Source of the DNA: Balanoglossus misakiensis
Taxonomy: Eukaryota; Hemichordata
Length of the DNA: 64,000 bases
NCBI GenBank assembly: GCA_040954595.2
Contig: CM082595.2
Coordinates: 2,976,001-3,040,000, forward strand
Reading direction: 5' to 3'
The notes beneath the pieces are model-generated. The model did not search any database. It had not been told where the DNA came from and was given only the letters and a program-made list of their open reading frames with translations. Positions 22,701-36,137 of the stretch are shown here, piece after piece (positions within the stretch are counted from its first letter, which is position 1; every line of letters starts with the position of its first letter). The position numbers were made by a program, and so were the translations under genes.

Positions 22701-24850
22701 TTGTCTGTCTTTCGCAGAAAGCGTTGAAGGTATGGAGCCTGGATCGCCATCTTCGCATATTTTATCAGTTGCAGCAGACATACACGAACCATTTAGCCGT
22801 GAGGGAGAAGATGAGACACAAACTCCACAAGGAGCAGTTGCTATGGACAATCCTGAGGTTGAAATGACGGCAGACTCAGTTGCTAGGGACGATGGCATGA
22901 CCGCAAAAACAGAGGATGTTGTTCCCAACGACAGTTGCGAAGATCCAGACTTGAATCAACAGCAGATGCTATCTGAAGACTCTGTTGAAAATGATTTCAT
23001 AGGTATGAATATTCAAAAAATTCAAGTATATTTTTAAAGAACTAGTTTTCTAGGCATATGGCCACTGATTCAAGAATATTTATACAAATATGTCGTTTCA
23101 AGGGCTCTTTGCATGACAATGATTTATTTTATTCCCATTTCTATCATGTCTAAAGGTTATGATTTTAATCATGATGTGTTTGATTTTGTAGAAAAAGACG
23201 AGGCTGTTTTGAGTAGCAACTGTGGGAAGTCTGTCTCCAAGAGTGATGGAATCAAAAAGAGAGAAAAAAGCAGAGGGAAAAGAACAGGCAACGAGAACGG
23301 TGACACCACAAAACCAGAAAAAGCAGAAAGAAGTCAGAAATGGAAATATGAGTCTGGTGGTATTGGAGTCTTTGGTAAGCCAATCTTTGGCTATTTTTCT
23401 GTAGTTTATTTTTTGTCAAAGGAGAATCTTCAAACCCACAATAAAAAAAAATGACAACACCTTCAACTTTGTCGATCGTACATCCATCAGTGTAAATATT
23501 TTACTATATTTTCAGACGGCGAGTATTTCCAAATGGAAGTAAAACCATTTCCTCTGGTTCGAGGTAAGCGTACATTAATTATGAAACATATAACTTTTTG
23601 TCTGAAATTTTTTTTTACTTTTGCATGTTGTACTGTTCTGGTAACCCCGAGAAGATGAAATTGGAGTTGCTCAGCAAATAATTGAGTCCGATTAGAAGGG
23701 GCTAATGTATTTTTTTATTTTGTTTTATTTTGTTTGGTTGTTTAACACATATTGGTTTATTCTGTTTGCCCCATTGCATAACACTTACCACAGAAATGGT
23801 ATGTACCACCATTTACAAAATGGCATTTCTATTTTGAGACTTAACAACATATTGGTTGGGGGAAACTAAATGATGTACCTATAGATTGGTGTCTGGTTAA
23901 CAGTCTGTGCGTCATGTATGTATGTATGTGTGGCATTTTATCATTAAAACAGGGAATATGTGTTGTCACATAAGACATACATGTATGTACATGGTATGTG
24001 TGTATGTATTTATGTACCGGTATGTATGTATGGATATGTATCCTTACAAAAAATGTTCTATATATTTTGATGCTTCAGTAGAATTCAAAATGGTTTTCTC
24101 TATTTCCTGTATACGGCTTTCAGATCAGCAGTGTCCAGTGTCTCTCCAATGCACCCCTAAACAACGAGACCAGAATATCAGTGATATCATCATCGGTCAA
24201 GTTGATGACACGCAAAAGAAGAATGGAAAAGAAATGTCTAAGGTTGGAGAGACATTTGAGGTGACCCTTGGCCCCATCAGTGACGACAATTCTGGAAAGT
24301 ACATCATTTGTGCAACGACGAACGACAACTACCAAATAACATGTAATATCGAACTCAAAATATATGGCAGCATAGCAGGTATGTGATGAAAATTTTAGCA
24401 TATTCAATCTGCTTTTTGATATTAACAAAGTCAGATTGTTTTATTGTATGGTTTATGTTTGTGTTATTTGCGTTCTCATATTTTCACATTCCAGAATTGT
24501 TGAAGGAATGCCCACTGACAATGAAAATGGCACGTGACCAGTTAGATATGGTGCGGAAATTACAACTTTCTCTGGACATCAAAGGTAAACATCTGAAAGA
24601 TTGGGAGGACTTGGTCTTCGATCTGCTGCATCTGGAATATGAGGAAAGGGAATGGATTGGACGGAGTGATTCCCCTACAAAGACTGCCATCTGGCGCTTG
24701 GCGGACATTCAGCCACAAATGAAGTGGTCACAGATTATTCAGTGCCTTCATGTCAAAATGGAACGGAACGATGCCATTATGAACGTTGAACCTTTTCACA
24801 CGGAATGTATAGCTTGTGGCTACTTTTACCAGAAAGCCAAGAAGGTATAA
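19280..24850 (+). CDS. Receptor-like protein: signal peptide, Cys-rich ectodomain, TM, TIR-like domain, Ig-like block, death domain
   Basis: Twelve phase-consistent exons, 752 residues: 19280-19435, 19883-19962, 20142-20398, 20794-20931, 21114-21140, 21455-21484, 21862-22305, 22718-23002, 23192-23374, 23516-23563, 24124-24378, 24495-24850. Exon 1 encodes a signal peptide (VVAIVVIVLTCHVNA). Exons 2-3 are Cys-rich (CEKVCCLC, FCRTFVGHEC) with N-glycosylation sites and match no domain I can name. Exon 4 gives a helix GGVVVVVIIIVVVCC with a basic stop-transfer. Exon 7 is TIR-like: HDVYVIN (box 1 position), WTDDVVKFLEEKGLRVVWDY, DKIGG (box 2 position), SHKIINIITG, RLILVKMN; boxes 2 and 3 are degenerate. 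Exons 8-9 are an acidic then Lys-rich linker. Exon 11 looks Ig-like (VSLQC; SDDNSGKYIICAT). Exon 12 resembles a death domain (KDWEDLVFDLLHLEYEE, ending MERNDAIMNVE). A role in innate-immune or apoptosis signalling is inferred. Confidence 0.8.
19605..19816. repeat. (ACAT)n / (AC)n / (ACAG)n compound microsatellite
   Basis: About 28 uninterrupted ACAT units, then (CA)n, ACGG/ACAG and further ACAT blocks. Lies in intron 1 of the TIR/death receptor gene. The long open frames across it are repeat artefacts. Confidence 0.97.
20006..20101. mobile_element. Truncated pogo-like MITE
   Basis: Begins GGTCAAACCTGTCTATAGTGG and contains ACTGGCCTTTATAGACAGG and TCAATTAATGTACATG, matching other copies. The right half is missing. 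Lies in intron 2 of the receptor gene, just before exon 3. Confidence 0.65.
20450..20643. repeat. 194-bp near-perfect inverted repeat
   Basis: The left arm begins TACACATATTGACTGGCCAT and the right arm ends ATGGCCAGTCAATATGTGTA. Pairing continues inward through GAGGGCAACAGCATACGTCTGT, the GACTGTGAG region, a C-rich/G-rich pair and AAACAGACTGTTTC. Either a foldback MITE or a cruciform-forming sequence, in intron 3 of the receptor gene. Confidence 0.85.
21584..21670. mobile_element. CCCTTTCACC-family MITE
   Basis: Intron 6 of the receptor gene. The left end is ATCCCTTTCACCACCATGG and the right end GAGGAAAGGGTTAA. The left TTAA has mutated to TCAT; the right TTAA is kept. Confidence 0.7.
22330..22505. 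mobile_element. pogo-like MITE, second subfamily
   Basis: The left end GAGTAAAACCTGTCTAAACC and right end GGTTTAGACAGGTTTTACTG form an inverted repeat of about 20 bp with one terminal mismatch. TA flanks it at 22328-22329 and 22506-22507. Interior motifs ACCGAAC and CTGGAAAC differ from the GTGGCCA subfamily. Intron 7 of the receptor gene. Confidence 0.75.
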
Positions 24851-25053
24851 TGCTTCAGTATTTCTCATGGCCAGAGGGTCCTGAATATATACAATTTGGG
24901 GGGGAGATGAGGGGTCAGTTCTTGCCCTAACACTCACCTTGATACATTTGAAAATTGTGACCTTTTTGTAGAAGTGCTATGTTCCATGAATGCACATTCT
25001 ACTAAAACTTGGCTCCTGGTAAGAAGGAATTTTAAAATAGATTTCTGTGTTAA

Positions 25054-25343
25054 AGCGCGTAGCTCGTCTCACACGCATGTTCCAACTGTAGCCGCTGGTT
25101 ACAGACGTTTAGTGAACAGTCAATCCCATAAGGCAGTGCTCACACAACATGGCGGTGACCATAATCTGTGTCGGAGATTGGGAAAAGACACTAGCTTGGG
25201 TGAAAAGGAGGGACAAAACCAGAATCTACTTATACGGTGCGCATGAAATATGGAAGGAAGCGAAGGCAGTCTACTATTTAAATGCATTGAACGGAAAATT
25301 TGCTGGGAAGTTACTGCCATGCGCGTGAGACGAGCTACGCGCT
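25054..25343. mobile_element. 290-bp MITE with 26-bp terminal inverted repeats and TTAA duplication
   Basis: The left end AGCGCGTAGCTCGTCTCAC is followed by ACGCATG; the right end is its reverse complement with one mismatch in 26. TTAA sits immediately outside each end (25050-25053 and 25344-25347). No transposase. The end sequence does not match the CCCTTTCACC family, so it is a separate TTAA-targeting lineage. Confidence 0.9.
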
Positions 25344-26423
25344 TTAAATGAACATGAGAGGGTTCAGAAGCCAAATTGGCTGGAGATCTTCCTGATCTAT
25401 GTTTTTTATGAAAATGCATTTTACAAGCTTTACCTGCTGCTCTAGCATAACACTCCTTTGGGAAATACAAGATGCACATTTACCGCAAACGATTTACCGG
25501 TAGTAGATTTTAGATAGCCTAAATCAGGGAATTAATTAAACCATGGCTTTGAACATTACAGCTCAAGTCTGTGGGGAAATTTTACAATAGAGACTGCTTG
25601 ATGTAATAATGCTTTTAGGACCACAAAAGCAGTGAATGACATTGCCATCGACATTGATGCAAGTAAGATGCTTGGTGAGTAGACCTAGACTGTGCATTAG
25701 CTGCTCATTTTAGTGCATACTAGTATAACTACAGAACAAATACTTCTATAAAAACTTTTTCTTTTATCGCTTTTATATCTCTTTTTTAAGCTGAAGATTG
25801 GATCTTTTGATACGATAGATTTTATGACCATAGCTGTGAAACTGCTTACTTGTTAGATATATTCTTTTAAATGCTTTTATGAAATCATGGAAAGTGTAAA
25901 ATGTTTACATGTAAATTTTTAACTGGTGGTATTTTAAGTTATCTGAAATCACACTTGTACGTAGCTGATGCACAAATCATTATAAATATACACTGCCATT
26001 TTATAAACCAAGTCTAAACTCCAGAATTTAGAAGAAGAAAATAGTTGGGTGAAGGAAACTATTTTGTGAGAGATCATGAGCTGTTCACTATTCTGTGTAA
26101 ATGTTTGGTCAGTATAAAATTCTGTTCTTTATTTTTTTTTACTTATGTACACTTAACACTTGTGCTGAGAATATCAGTCCATCCATGTCTGTGTTGTGTA
26201 ACTTCAGATAATAACGTTTATATAAAAAAGATAACATATGACAATATTTGTGGTAATGCTTGTACTTTAATCTACATAATATATTATTACATACATTTGA
26301 TATGTATCTTGAATGAGTGAAAATCCAATTCATTTAACAATTGTAAAAATATTACAAGTTTTGCTTCCATTATCCAATATGGCGTCGTGGACTGAACATC
26401 ACAGTGACCATGACGACTCCCCT

Positions 26424-26508
26424 AACCCTTTAATGTTTGGTCCAAACCCATTGTTTACTGTGGTTATGTTGGACCTCTATACGGGTATGTGGGGGTGGAA
26501 GGGTGAAA
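26424..26508. mobile_element. CCCTTTCACC-family MITE, diverged
   Basis: CTAACCCTTTAATG at the left, the core TGGTCCAAACCCATTGTTTA and GTTGGACCTCTATAC in the middle, and GTGGAAGGGTGAAA at the right. Both TTAA flanks are altered. Intergenic. Confidence 0.6.
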
Positions 26509-26622
26509 CTGGCAAGTATTATAGCCAGGGCATTTCCATAGCAGTAAACAATAGCCCCCTTTACCAGATGCATTGTGGACGTGTTCCTCAAAAATCATGC
26601 CCTGTGCAGAGGTCACCAGAGA

Positions 26623-30387
<3,765 letters not shown>

Positions 30388-31711
30388 GTTTAGTCTGGAG
30401 GGAGACAAAAAGTATATTTCATGATCGTAAAGGCTGCCATTAGTTGAGCGAGGTCTCGCAAAAGTTCTATGACCTTTATGAAGACTAAAGCCATCATCAT
30501 GGTCATTGTTGGCCCAAGTGTGACCAAGATATACCAGGGGACCGATGCAATTATTTCCCTGTGTGCCAGTCCGACCATCCATCTGTCTATGCAATAATTA
30601 TTGTGGAGCTGACAACTTGGAAATGACCAGACCAAATGCGGCCAGTTAAAAATACTGGATAATGTAACACTGATGTGATGATCTAGAACCGAGTGAAATT
30701 TAGTGAGAGTGGCTTTCTAACTTTTAATTTAGTTAGTGCATGGAGGTACTAGAGTACTAGTATCTCCATGGTTAGTCCATGGTGTTACGTATATGTATAG
30801 CCGAGTCCACTAGTGGCTTGGTGGCTTTATGGGCTGTGGCTGAGAGACATCACCACTGCGCATACGGCTTTCCATCTTCTGTCCACGATAGGCCTAGGAT
30901 GTGTTAGGGCCTACCATGGACGTAAATACTCACCGCAAGTATTGGTAATTAACACTGGTTGGAAGGACTTGTACTGTGGTAACACTAAAACAAGTCGTTG
31001 ATGTCGATGACACCTGTTGTAGTAGGCCTACTAGTAGATTTGACTACGGAGCTACCACAGATTTGACATTGTCACATCAACGTTTATAAAACCGTCCAAT
31101 AACCTTGTCGACAGATATATGTAACATACACAATGGGTCAACGACATTTCGTTCACGTGATCCATTATATTACGCAACCAGATGTACTATTTGTTTTATT
31201 CTTCGCCTATCTATGTGATTATAAAGGCAGACATTAGCACAAAGCGAATGAAGGGTGACGCGTTGTAATGAACTTTAGAGCGGTAATTGTTAATTTTAAA
31301 GTAGAAATGATCATTGCATAGACTAAAATGAAGACTTTTGTAAGCTAGAACGTTGAAAAAATTTGACTTTGTAGGCTGTATAACCATGGACGTAAAAACC
31401 ACGTTTTTCGGTAAGAACCACGGCTATGCATGAAAATTCCTGTTTTTAAAAGTAAAAACATACTCGGAAAAACGTTTACTGGATGCCGAAATATTGCTTA
31501 TTGATGAAATCAACATACGCCCGTGGAAATGTATCTGTGACTGACTAGATAAATCCAGTTTGTTTTATTATCATATCTAATTTAATTTATTAATCTGATT
31601 TCTTTCAGATCCCGTGTGATCTGAAGTTAGGATTTACACGCAAGCGCCAGCTAGCGGACGAGGTCAGGAAATCCGCAGAGTTCACCTTCGACCTTTGACC
31701 GCAAATCCAAT
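30388..31711. other. Divergent intergenic region between the P450 and the small gene
   Basis: About 1.3 kb between head-to-head genes, so it probably holds both promoters. The ACGTAAA-rich stretch near 31386-31470 contains small inverted pieces (AACCACG and CGTTTT types). I see no TATA box I would defend and no coding exon. A possible splice acceptor TTTCTTTCAG at 31601-31610 could begin the small gene's first exon. Confidence 0.45.
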
Positions 31712-34676
31712 ATGGCGCCTGAAAGCACTCGTACAACTCAAAATTACCTCAAACTATCACCAAATCCGGTCAGCAAGCGCCCATGGTTTCATAAAACGTT
31801 GCCCAAACCCCACGCCTACAATGAGGAGGTTGAATTCACAGGAAATCTACCGTAAGTTTCTAATTTTACATGATTTATAATGTAATGTTGTAATGTTTAT
31901 AATGTAATGTTGACATGACGAAGCGAGGCAAGGGCACGTGGCTGGCTGGGGCATCCAACAGCTACGCAGGTGGTAAACACTGCCTTGCTGCCGCTCAGGG
32001 CTAAATTTTAACGTAGCCGTCCAACGTCTTGACAACGTGTGATATACTAGGGTTCGAAGGGACCTGGCTCCAATAATTTATGGTTTTGTATGGCTCTGCG
32101 TACAGGTCTGTGTGTTTCCGGCTCGGTGTTGACACGCCCCCAACGCAGAGCCTGTACTATTAGTATTACAATCTCTGTTTTACGAGTCAAACAGTCATTT
32201 TACCCGTCGATGCATTTTGATGTCATATGCATGGATTATACCTCATACAGGCTCAAAAAATGATAAATTCTGGACTTTGTGAATTTTGGTCATGTTTGGC
32301 ATTTTCATGTCATGTGCATGGATTATAACTCATACGGGCTCAAAAAATGATAAATTCTTGACTTTGTGAATTCTGGTCATGTTTGGCATTTTGATGTAAT
32401 ATGCATGGATTATACCTCATACAGGCTCAAAAAATGATAAATTCTTGACTTTGTGAATTTTGGTCATGTTTGGCATTTTGATGTCATATGCATGGATTAT
32501 AACTTAATCGTCAAAAATGGCAAATTCTTGACTTTGCCAACTTTGGTGATTTTGTCATTTTCGGATGTCTTTCATGGGTTAAAGCTCATGAAAATTGTCA
32601 AAAATGGCAAATTCTTGACTTTGCCAACTTTGGTGATTTTGTCATTTTGGGACATTTTTCATGGGTTATAGCTCATGAAAATTGTCAAAAATGGCAAATT
32701 CTTGACTTTGCCAACTTTGGTGATTTTGTCATTTTGGGACATTTTTCATGGGTTATAGCTCATGAAAATTGTCAAAAATGGCAAATTCTTGACTTTGCCA
32801 ACTTTGGTGATTTTGTCATTTTGGGACATTTTTCATGGGTTATAGCTCATGAAAATTGTCAAAAATGGCAAATTCTTGACTTTGCCAACTTTGGTGATTT
32901 TGTCATTTTGGGACATTTTTCATGGGTTATAGCTCATGAAAATTGTCAAAAATGGCAAATTCTTGACTTTGCCAACTTTGGTGATTTTGTCATTTTGGGA
33001 CATTTTTCATGGGTTATAGCTCATGAAAATTGTCAAAAATGGCAAATTCTTGACTTTGCCAACTTTGGTGATTTTGTCATTTTGGGACATTTTTCATGGG
33101 TTATAGCTCATGAAAATTGTCAAAAATGGCAAATTCTTGACTTTGCCAACTTTGGTGATTTTGTCATTTTGGGACATTTTTCATGGGTTATAGCTCATGA
33201 AAATTGTCAAAAATGGCAAATTCTTGACTTTGCCAACTTTGGTGATTTTGTCATTTTGGGACATTTTTCATGGGTTATAGCTCATGAAAATTGTCAAAAA
33301 TGGCAAATTCTTGACTTTGCCAACTTTGGTGATTTTGTCATTTTGGGACATCTATCATGGGTTATAGCTCATGAAAATTGTCAAAAATGGCAAATTCTTG
33401 ACTTTGCCAACTTTGGTGATTTTGTCATTTTGGGACATCTATCATGGGTTATAGCTCATGAAAATTGTCAAAAATGGCAAATTCTTGACTTTGCCAACTT
33501 TGGTGATTTTGTCATTTTGGGACATTTTTCATGGGTTATAGCTCATGAAAATTGTCAAAAATGGCAAATTCTTGACTTTGCCAACTTTGGTGATTTTATC
33601 ATTTTGGGACATTTTTCATGGGTTATAGCTCATGAAAATTGTCAAAAATGGCATATTCTTGACTTTGCCAACTTTGGTGATTTTGGGACATTTTTCATGG
33701 GTTATAGCTCATGAAAATTGTCAAATTCTTGACGGTTATCATTCTTTTTGTGTAATTAATATTGTTGTTAAACTTACCCTGATTTTGTTCTTTGCATTGC
33801 AGTGAGTTGCATTAAAGTCAAGGTGAAATCAATTCAATTCTCAGATGATGGTTTGAAAAATCCAAGAGTACAGCTTAAGGTAAGACCAAATCAATCTCAA
33901 TTGGACACTCTAAGTTTTTTCCTAATGTCAAAGTAAAGAGTAAAGCCTGAAAAATTTCTAAGTGTTTTTCTTAATGTGAAAGTATAGAGTAAAGCCTGAA
34001 AAATTTTCTAAGTGTTTTTCTTAATGTGAAAGCATAGAGTAAAGCCTGAAAAATTTCTAAGTGTTTTTAATATCAAAGTATAGAGTACAGCCTGAAAAAT
34101 TTCTAAGTGTTTTTCCTAATGTCAAAGTATAGAGTAAAGCCTGAAAAATTTCTAAGTGTTTCTAATACGAAAGTATAGAGTACAGCCTGAAAAATTTCTA
34201 AGTGTTTTTCCTAATGTCAAAGTATAGAGTAAAGCCTGAAAAATTTCTAAGTGTTTTTAATATCAAAGTATAGAGTAAAGCCTGAAAAATTTCTAAGTGT
34301 TTTTCTTAATGTGAAAGTATAGAGTAAAGCCTGAAAAATTTCTAAGTGTTTTTCTTAATGTGAAAGCATAGAGTAAAGCCTAAAAAATTTCTAAGTGTTT
34401 TTAATAAGTATAGAGTAAAGCCTGAAAAATTTCTAAGTGTTTTTAATAAGTATAGAGTGAAGCCTAAAAAATTTCTAAGTGTTTTTAATAAGTATACAGT
34501 GAAGCCTGAAAAATTTCTAAGTGTTTTTTTTTTTTTTTACAAAAAAGCAGACACCAAGGATTGAAATTTATTGTATTTTATTTCATTTTCATATTTCATA
34601 TTTCATATTTCATATTTCATATTGAAATTTAACTCGTATTCACTTGTCGTTTCAGGTCTATCTGTTGAATGGTTGA
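31712..34676 (+). CDS. Small protein of unknown function, 77 residues, three coding exons
   Basis: Exons 31712-31851, 33807-33879 and 34656-34676 join in frame. The protein begins MAPESTRTTQNYLKLSPNPV, continues RPWFHKTLPKPHAYNEEVEF and ends VQLKVYLLNG. The start ATG sits in AATATGGCG, a good initiation context, in GC-richer sequence typical of a housekeeping 5' end. Exon 2 needs the second AG of AGTGAG at its acceptor; the first would give a stop four codons later. After the stop, a GC-AG intron (34724-35202) leads to a UTR exon with AATAAA at 35390-35395, so transcription looks likely. I do not recognise the protein. It has no signal peptide or membrane segment. Both coding introns are occupied by tandem arrays. 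It may be a small mitochondrial or nuclear protein, or the frame may be partly spurious. Confidence 0.45.
32207..32490. repeat. Diverged edge units of the 87-bp array
   Basis: About three units built on GATGTCATATGCATGGATTA and AAAAATGATAAATTCTTGAC, 90-odd bp apart. They are clearly homologous to the 87-bp unit (shared AAATTCTTGACTTTG core) but differ from it at many positions. Lies in intron 1 of the small gene. Confidence 0.85.
32490..33735. repeat. 87-bp tandem array, about 14 units, each with two stem-loops
   Basis: Almost identical units at strict 87-bp spacing from 32660 to 33617, flanked by one older and one truncated unit. Each unit has TTTTCATG-N10-CATGAAAA and TGGCAAA-N8-TTTGCCA. 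Two adjacent units (near 33349 and 33436) share CTATCATGGG instead of TTTTCATGGG, evidence of local unit duplication. Since 87 is a multiple of three, one frame stays open for 355 codons; I treat that as a repeat effect. Confidence 0.97.
33905..34530. repeat. About 45-52-bp tandem array, roughly 13 units
   Basis: Unit contains GAGTAAAGCCTGAAAAATTT, then CTAAGTGTTTTT and a variable stretch CTTAATGTGAAAGTATA or AATATCAAAGTATA. Units alternate in length (short AATAAGTATA forms at the right end). Intron 2 of the small gene; unrelated in sequence to the 87-bp array. Confidence 0.93.
34586..34623. repeat. (CATATTT)n heptamer microsatellite
   Basis: Five CATATTT units in the last coding intron of the small gene, about 30 bp before the exon 3 acceptor. 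Confidence 0.9.
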
Positions 34677-34752
34677 TGACCAATCGAAAGAAGTGGAGTC
34701 CAGCCGGGATCTGAAAAGACAAGGCAAGTGTTAGAAAATGCAAGTTATGTAG

Positions 34753-34826
34753 GGGGCATACACAAGTTTCAAAAATTTTCTAAGTCAAAGAAAACTTAGA
34801 AAATTTTTGAAACTTGTATATGCCCC
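34753..34826. repeat. 74-bp palindrome, 33-bp arms and 8-nt loop
   Basis: The left arm begins GGGGCATACACAAGTTTC and the right arm ends GAAACTTGTATATGCCCC; one mismatch in 33. Inside the GC-AG intron of the small gene's 3' UTR. Confidence 0.95.
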
Positions 34827-34981
34827 AACGTGGAGGTATAGACAAATTTCAAATTTTTAGCGTTTCTGACTTAGTTTTTTTTTTGGCTTTTTATATGCCA
34901 TCCCTAGCCCCCACCCTAACCTCCCCATGTGTGTACTGCAGGGACTAATAAATCCCTAGCACAACTCTTACTTCGGTTGAG

Positions 34982-35127
34982 CTAAAGTTAAAATTTTTTT
35001 TACAAGTGCATTATGGGCATCCTAATCTATGCAAGATCTTTTCAGATGCAAAACATTTTTGCATTAGAAAAGATCTTGCATAGATTAGGATGCCCGTAAT
35101 GCACTTGTAAAAAAAAATTTAACTTAG
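34982..35127. repeat. 146-bp palindrome, about 60-bp arms
   Basis: The left arm contains ACAAGTGCATTATGGGCATC and CTATGCAAGATCTTTT; the right arm is AAAAGATCTTGCATAG through GATGCCCGTAATGCACTTGT, with one or two mismatches. The loop itself contains TGCAAAACATTTTTGCA, a nested stem. Same intron as the 74-bp palindrome. Confidence 0.95.
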
Positions 35128-35202
35128 ATCAATCAAAGTAAGACACACACACAATTACATTGCTAAGTTATTCTCCTAATCTAATTTTATTTTCGTCCTT
35201 AG

Positions 35203-35395
35203 GTGCAGGGAAGTTGCCATGGACTCGGTTGTACACATCAATTAAGATTTAATGCACTTTTGGAATCTATCAATCGTACAATATTCCTAAGTTTTAAAAC
35301 TATTGACAGTTATACATGCACACATTCTAGACTGCCTATTTCTATTATTGTCAGAGCATTTCAAACTTGTCCGCTTATTTTATAAAGTAAATAAA
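35203..35395 (+). other. Terminal 3' UTR exon and poly(A) signal of the small gene
   Basis: The acceptor TCGTCCTTAG at 35193-35202 follows a GC donor AAG|GCAAGT at 34723/34724. AATAAA lies at 35390-35395. No coding potential. Confidence 0.5.
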
Positions 35396-35579
35396 AGAAT
35401 TGCATTATTCAAGAGAAATTGTCTGTTCTGTCTTTGTGGTGACCCTGACATTCATTACGAACACTAGCTGTGATTTTTATCTAAAATGCAATGAAATTGC
35501 ATTATGCTATTTTAGGAACTGGATCAAAGTCTTCTGAATTGACTGGAAATTAACATCCCTTATGGAAGTACCTGACTCG

Positions 35580-36010
35580 GAACATGCTAAAGGCAATTTC
35601 AGATTTGAATAAAGTGAGGAATACTCTAAATTTTTTAACTAGAAACACTCAAATTTGAATTTCAAAATGGCTGCCAAAATTTACTGAGAAACATTCTCAA
35701 ATTTGAATTTCAAAATGGCCGTCAAAATTTACTGAGAAACATGCTGAAGGCAATTTCAGATTTGAATAAAGTGAGGAATACTCTTAATTTTTTAACTAGA
35801 AACATTCTCAAATTTGAATTTCAAAATGGCCGTCAACATTTACTGAGAAACATGCTAAAGGCAATTTCAGATTTGAATAAAGTGAGGAATACTGCAAATT
35901 TTTAAACTAGAAACACTCTCAAATTTGAATTTCAAAATGGCCGCCAAAATTTACTGAGAAACATAATTATTCTCAAATTTGAATTTCAAAATGGCCGCCA
36001 AAATTTGCGT
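35580..36010. repeat. Higher-order tandem repeat with AAATTTGAATTTCAAAATGG motif
   Basis: About 115-bp unit: GGCAATTTCAGATTTGAATA, AGTGAGGAATACT, AACTAGAAACA, TCTCAAATTTGAATTTCAAA, ATGGCCGCCAAAATTTACTG. About three to four copies, plus extra copies of the shorter AAATTTGAATTTC / ATGGCCG half. Confidence 0.85.
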
Positions 36011-36137
36011 TAATGCTACAAAGGAACATTAAAGTAGTCAGATATTGAACCTTAAATTAAACAGTTTTGTGCGACTCTCCTGACAGAAAATGCAGAAATA
36101 TTGCTATATGTTTAGCAGATTATACTACATGAAAATC

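Larger units (their letters stand above)
24851..26622. other. Intergenic between receptor gene and P450 gene (convergent)
   Basis: Contains a 290-bp TTAA-flanked element, one CCCTTTCACC MITE and otherwise AT-rich sequence. A splice-acceptor-like site near 25618 precedes a short open stretch ending in a stop. It could be an alternative last exon of the receptor gene but adds only a few residues. The two genes converge here, so both 3' UTRs probably lie in this stretch. Confidence 0.5.

Noticed and set aside
25619-25680. Possible extra last exon of the TIR/death receptor gene
   Set aside because: Joined to the preceding exon in phase it adds six codons and a stop. The simpler end is the stop at 24850.
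30388-30594. N-terminal extension of the P450 frame to an upstream ATG
   Set aside because: The added residues look random, whereas the ATG at 30387 directly precedes a typical Arg-rich mitochondrial presequence.
32647-33714. 355-codon open frame of 12 repeats of a 29-residue unit (GHFSWVIAHEN...)
   Set aside because: It is the 87-bp tandem array read in one frame. It lies in an intron of the small gene, no splice or start context supports it, and a repeat length divisible by three keeps a frame open automatically.
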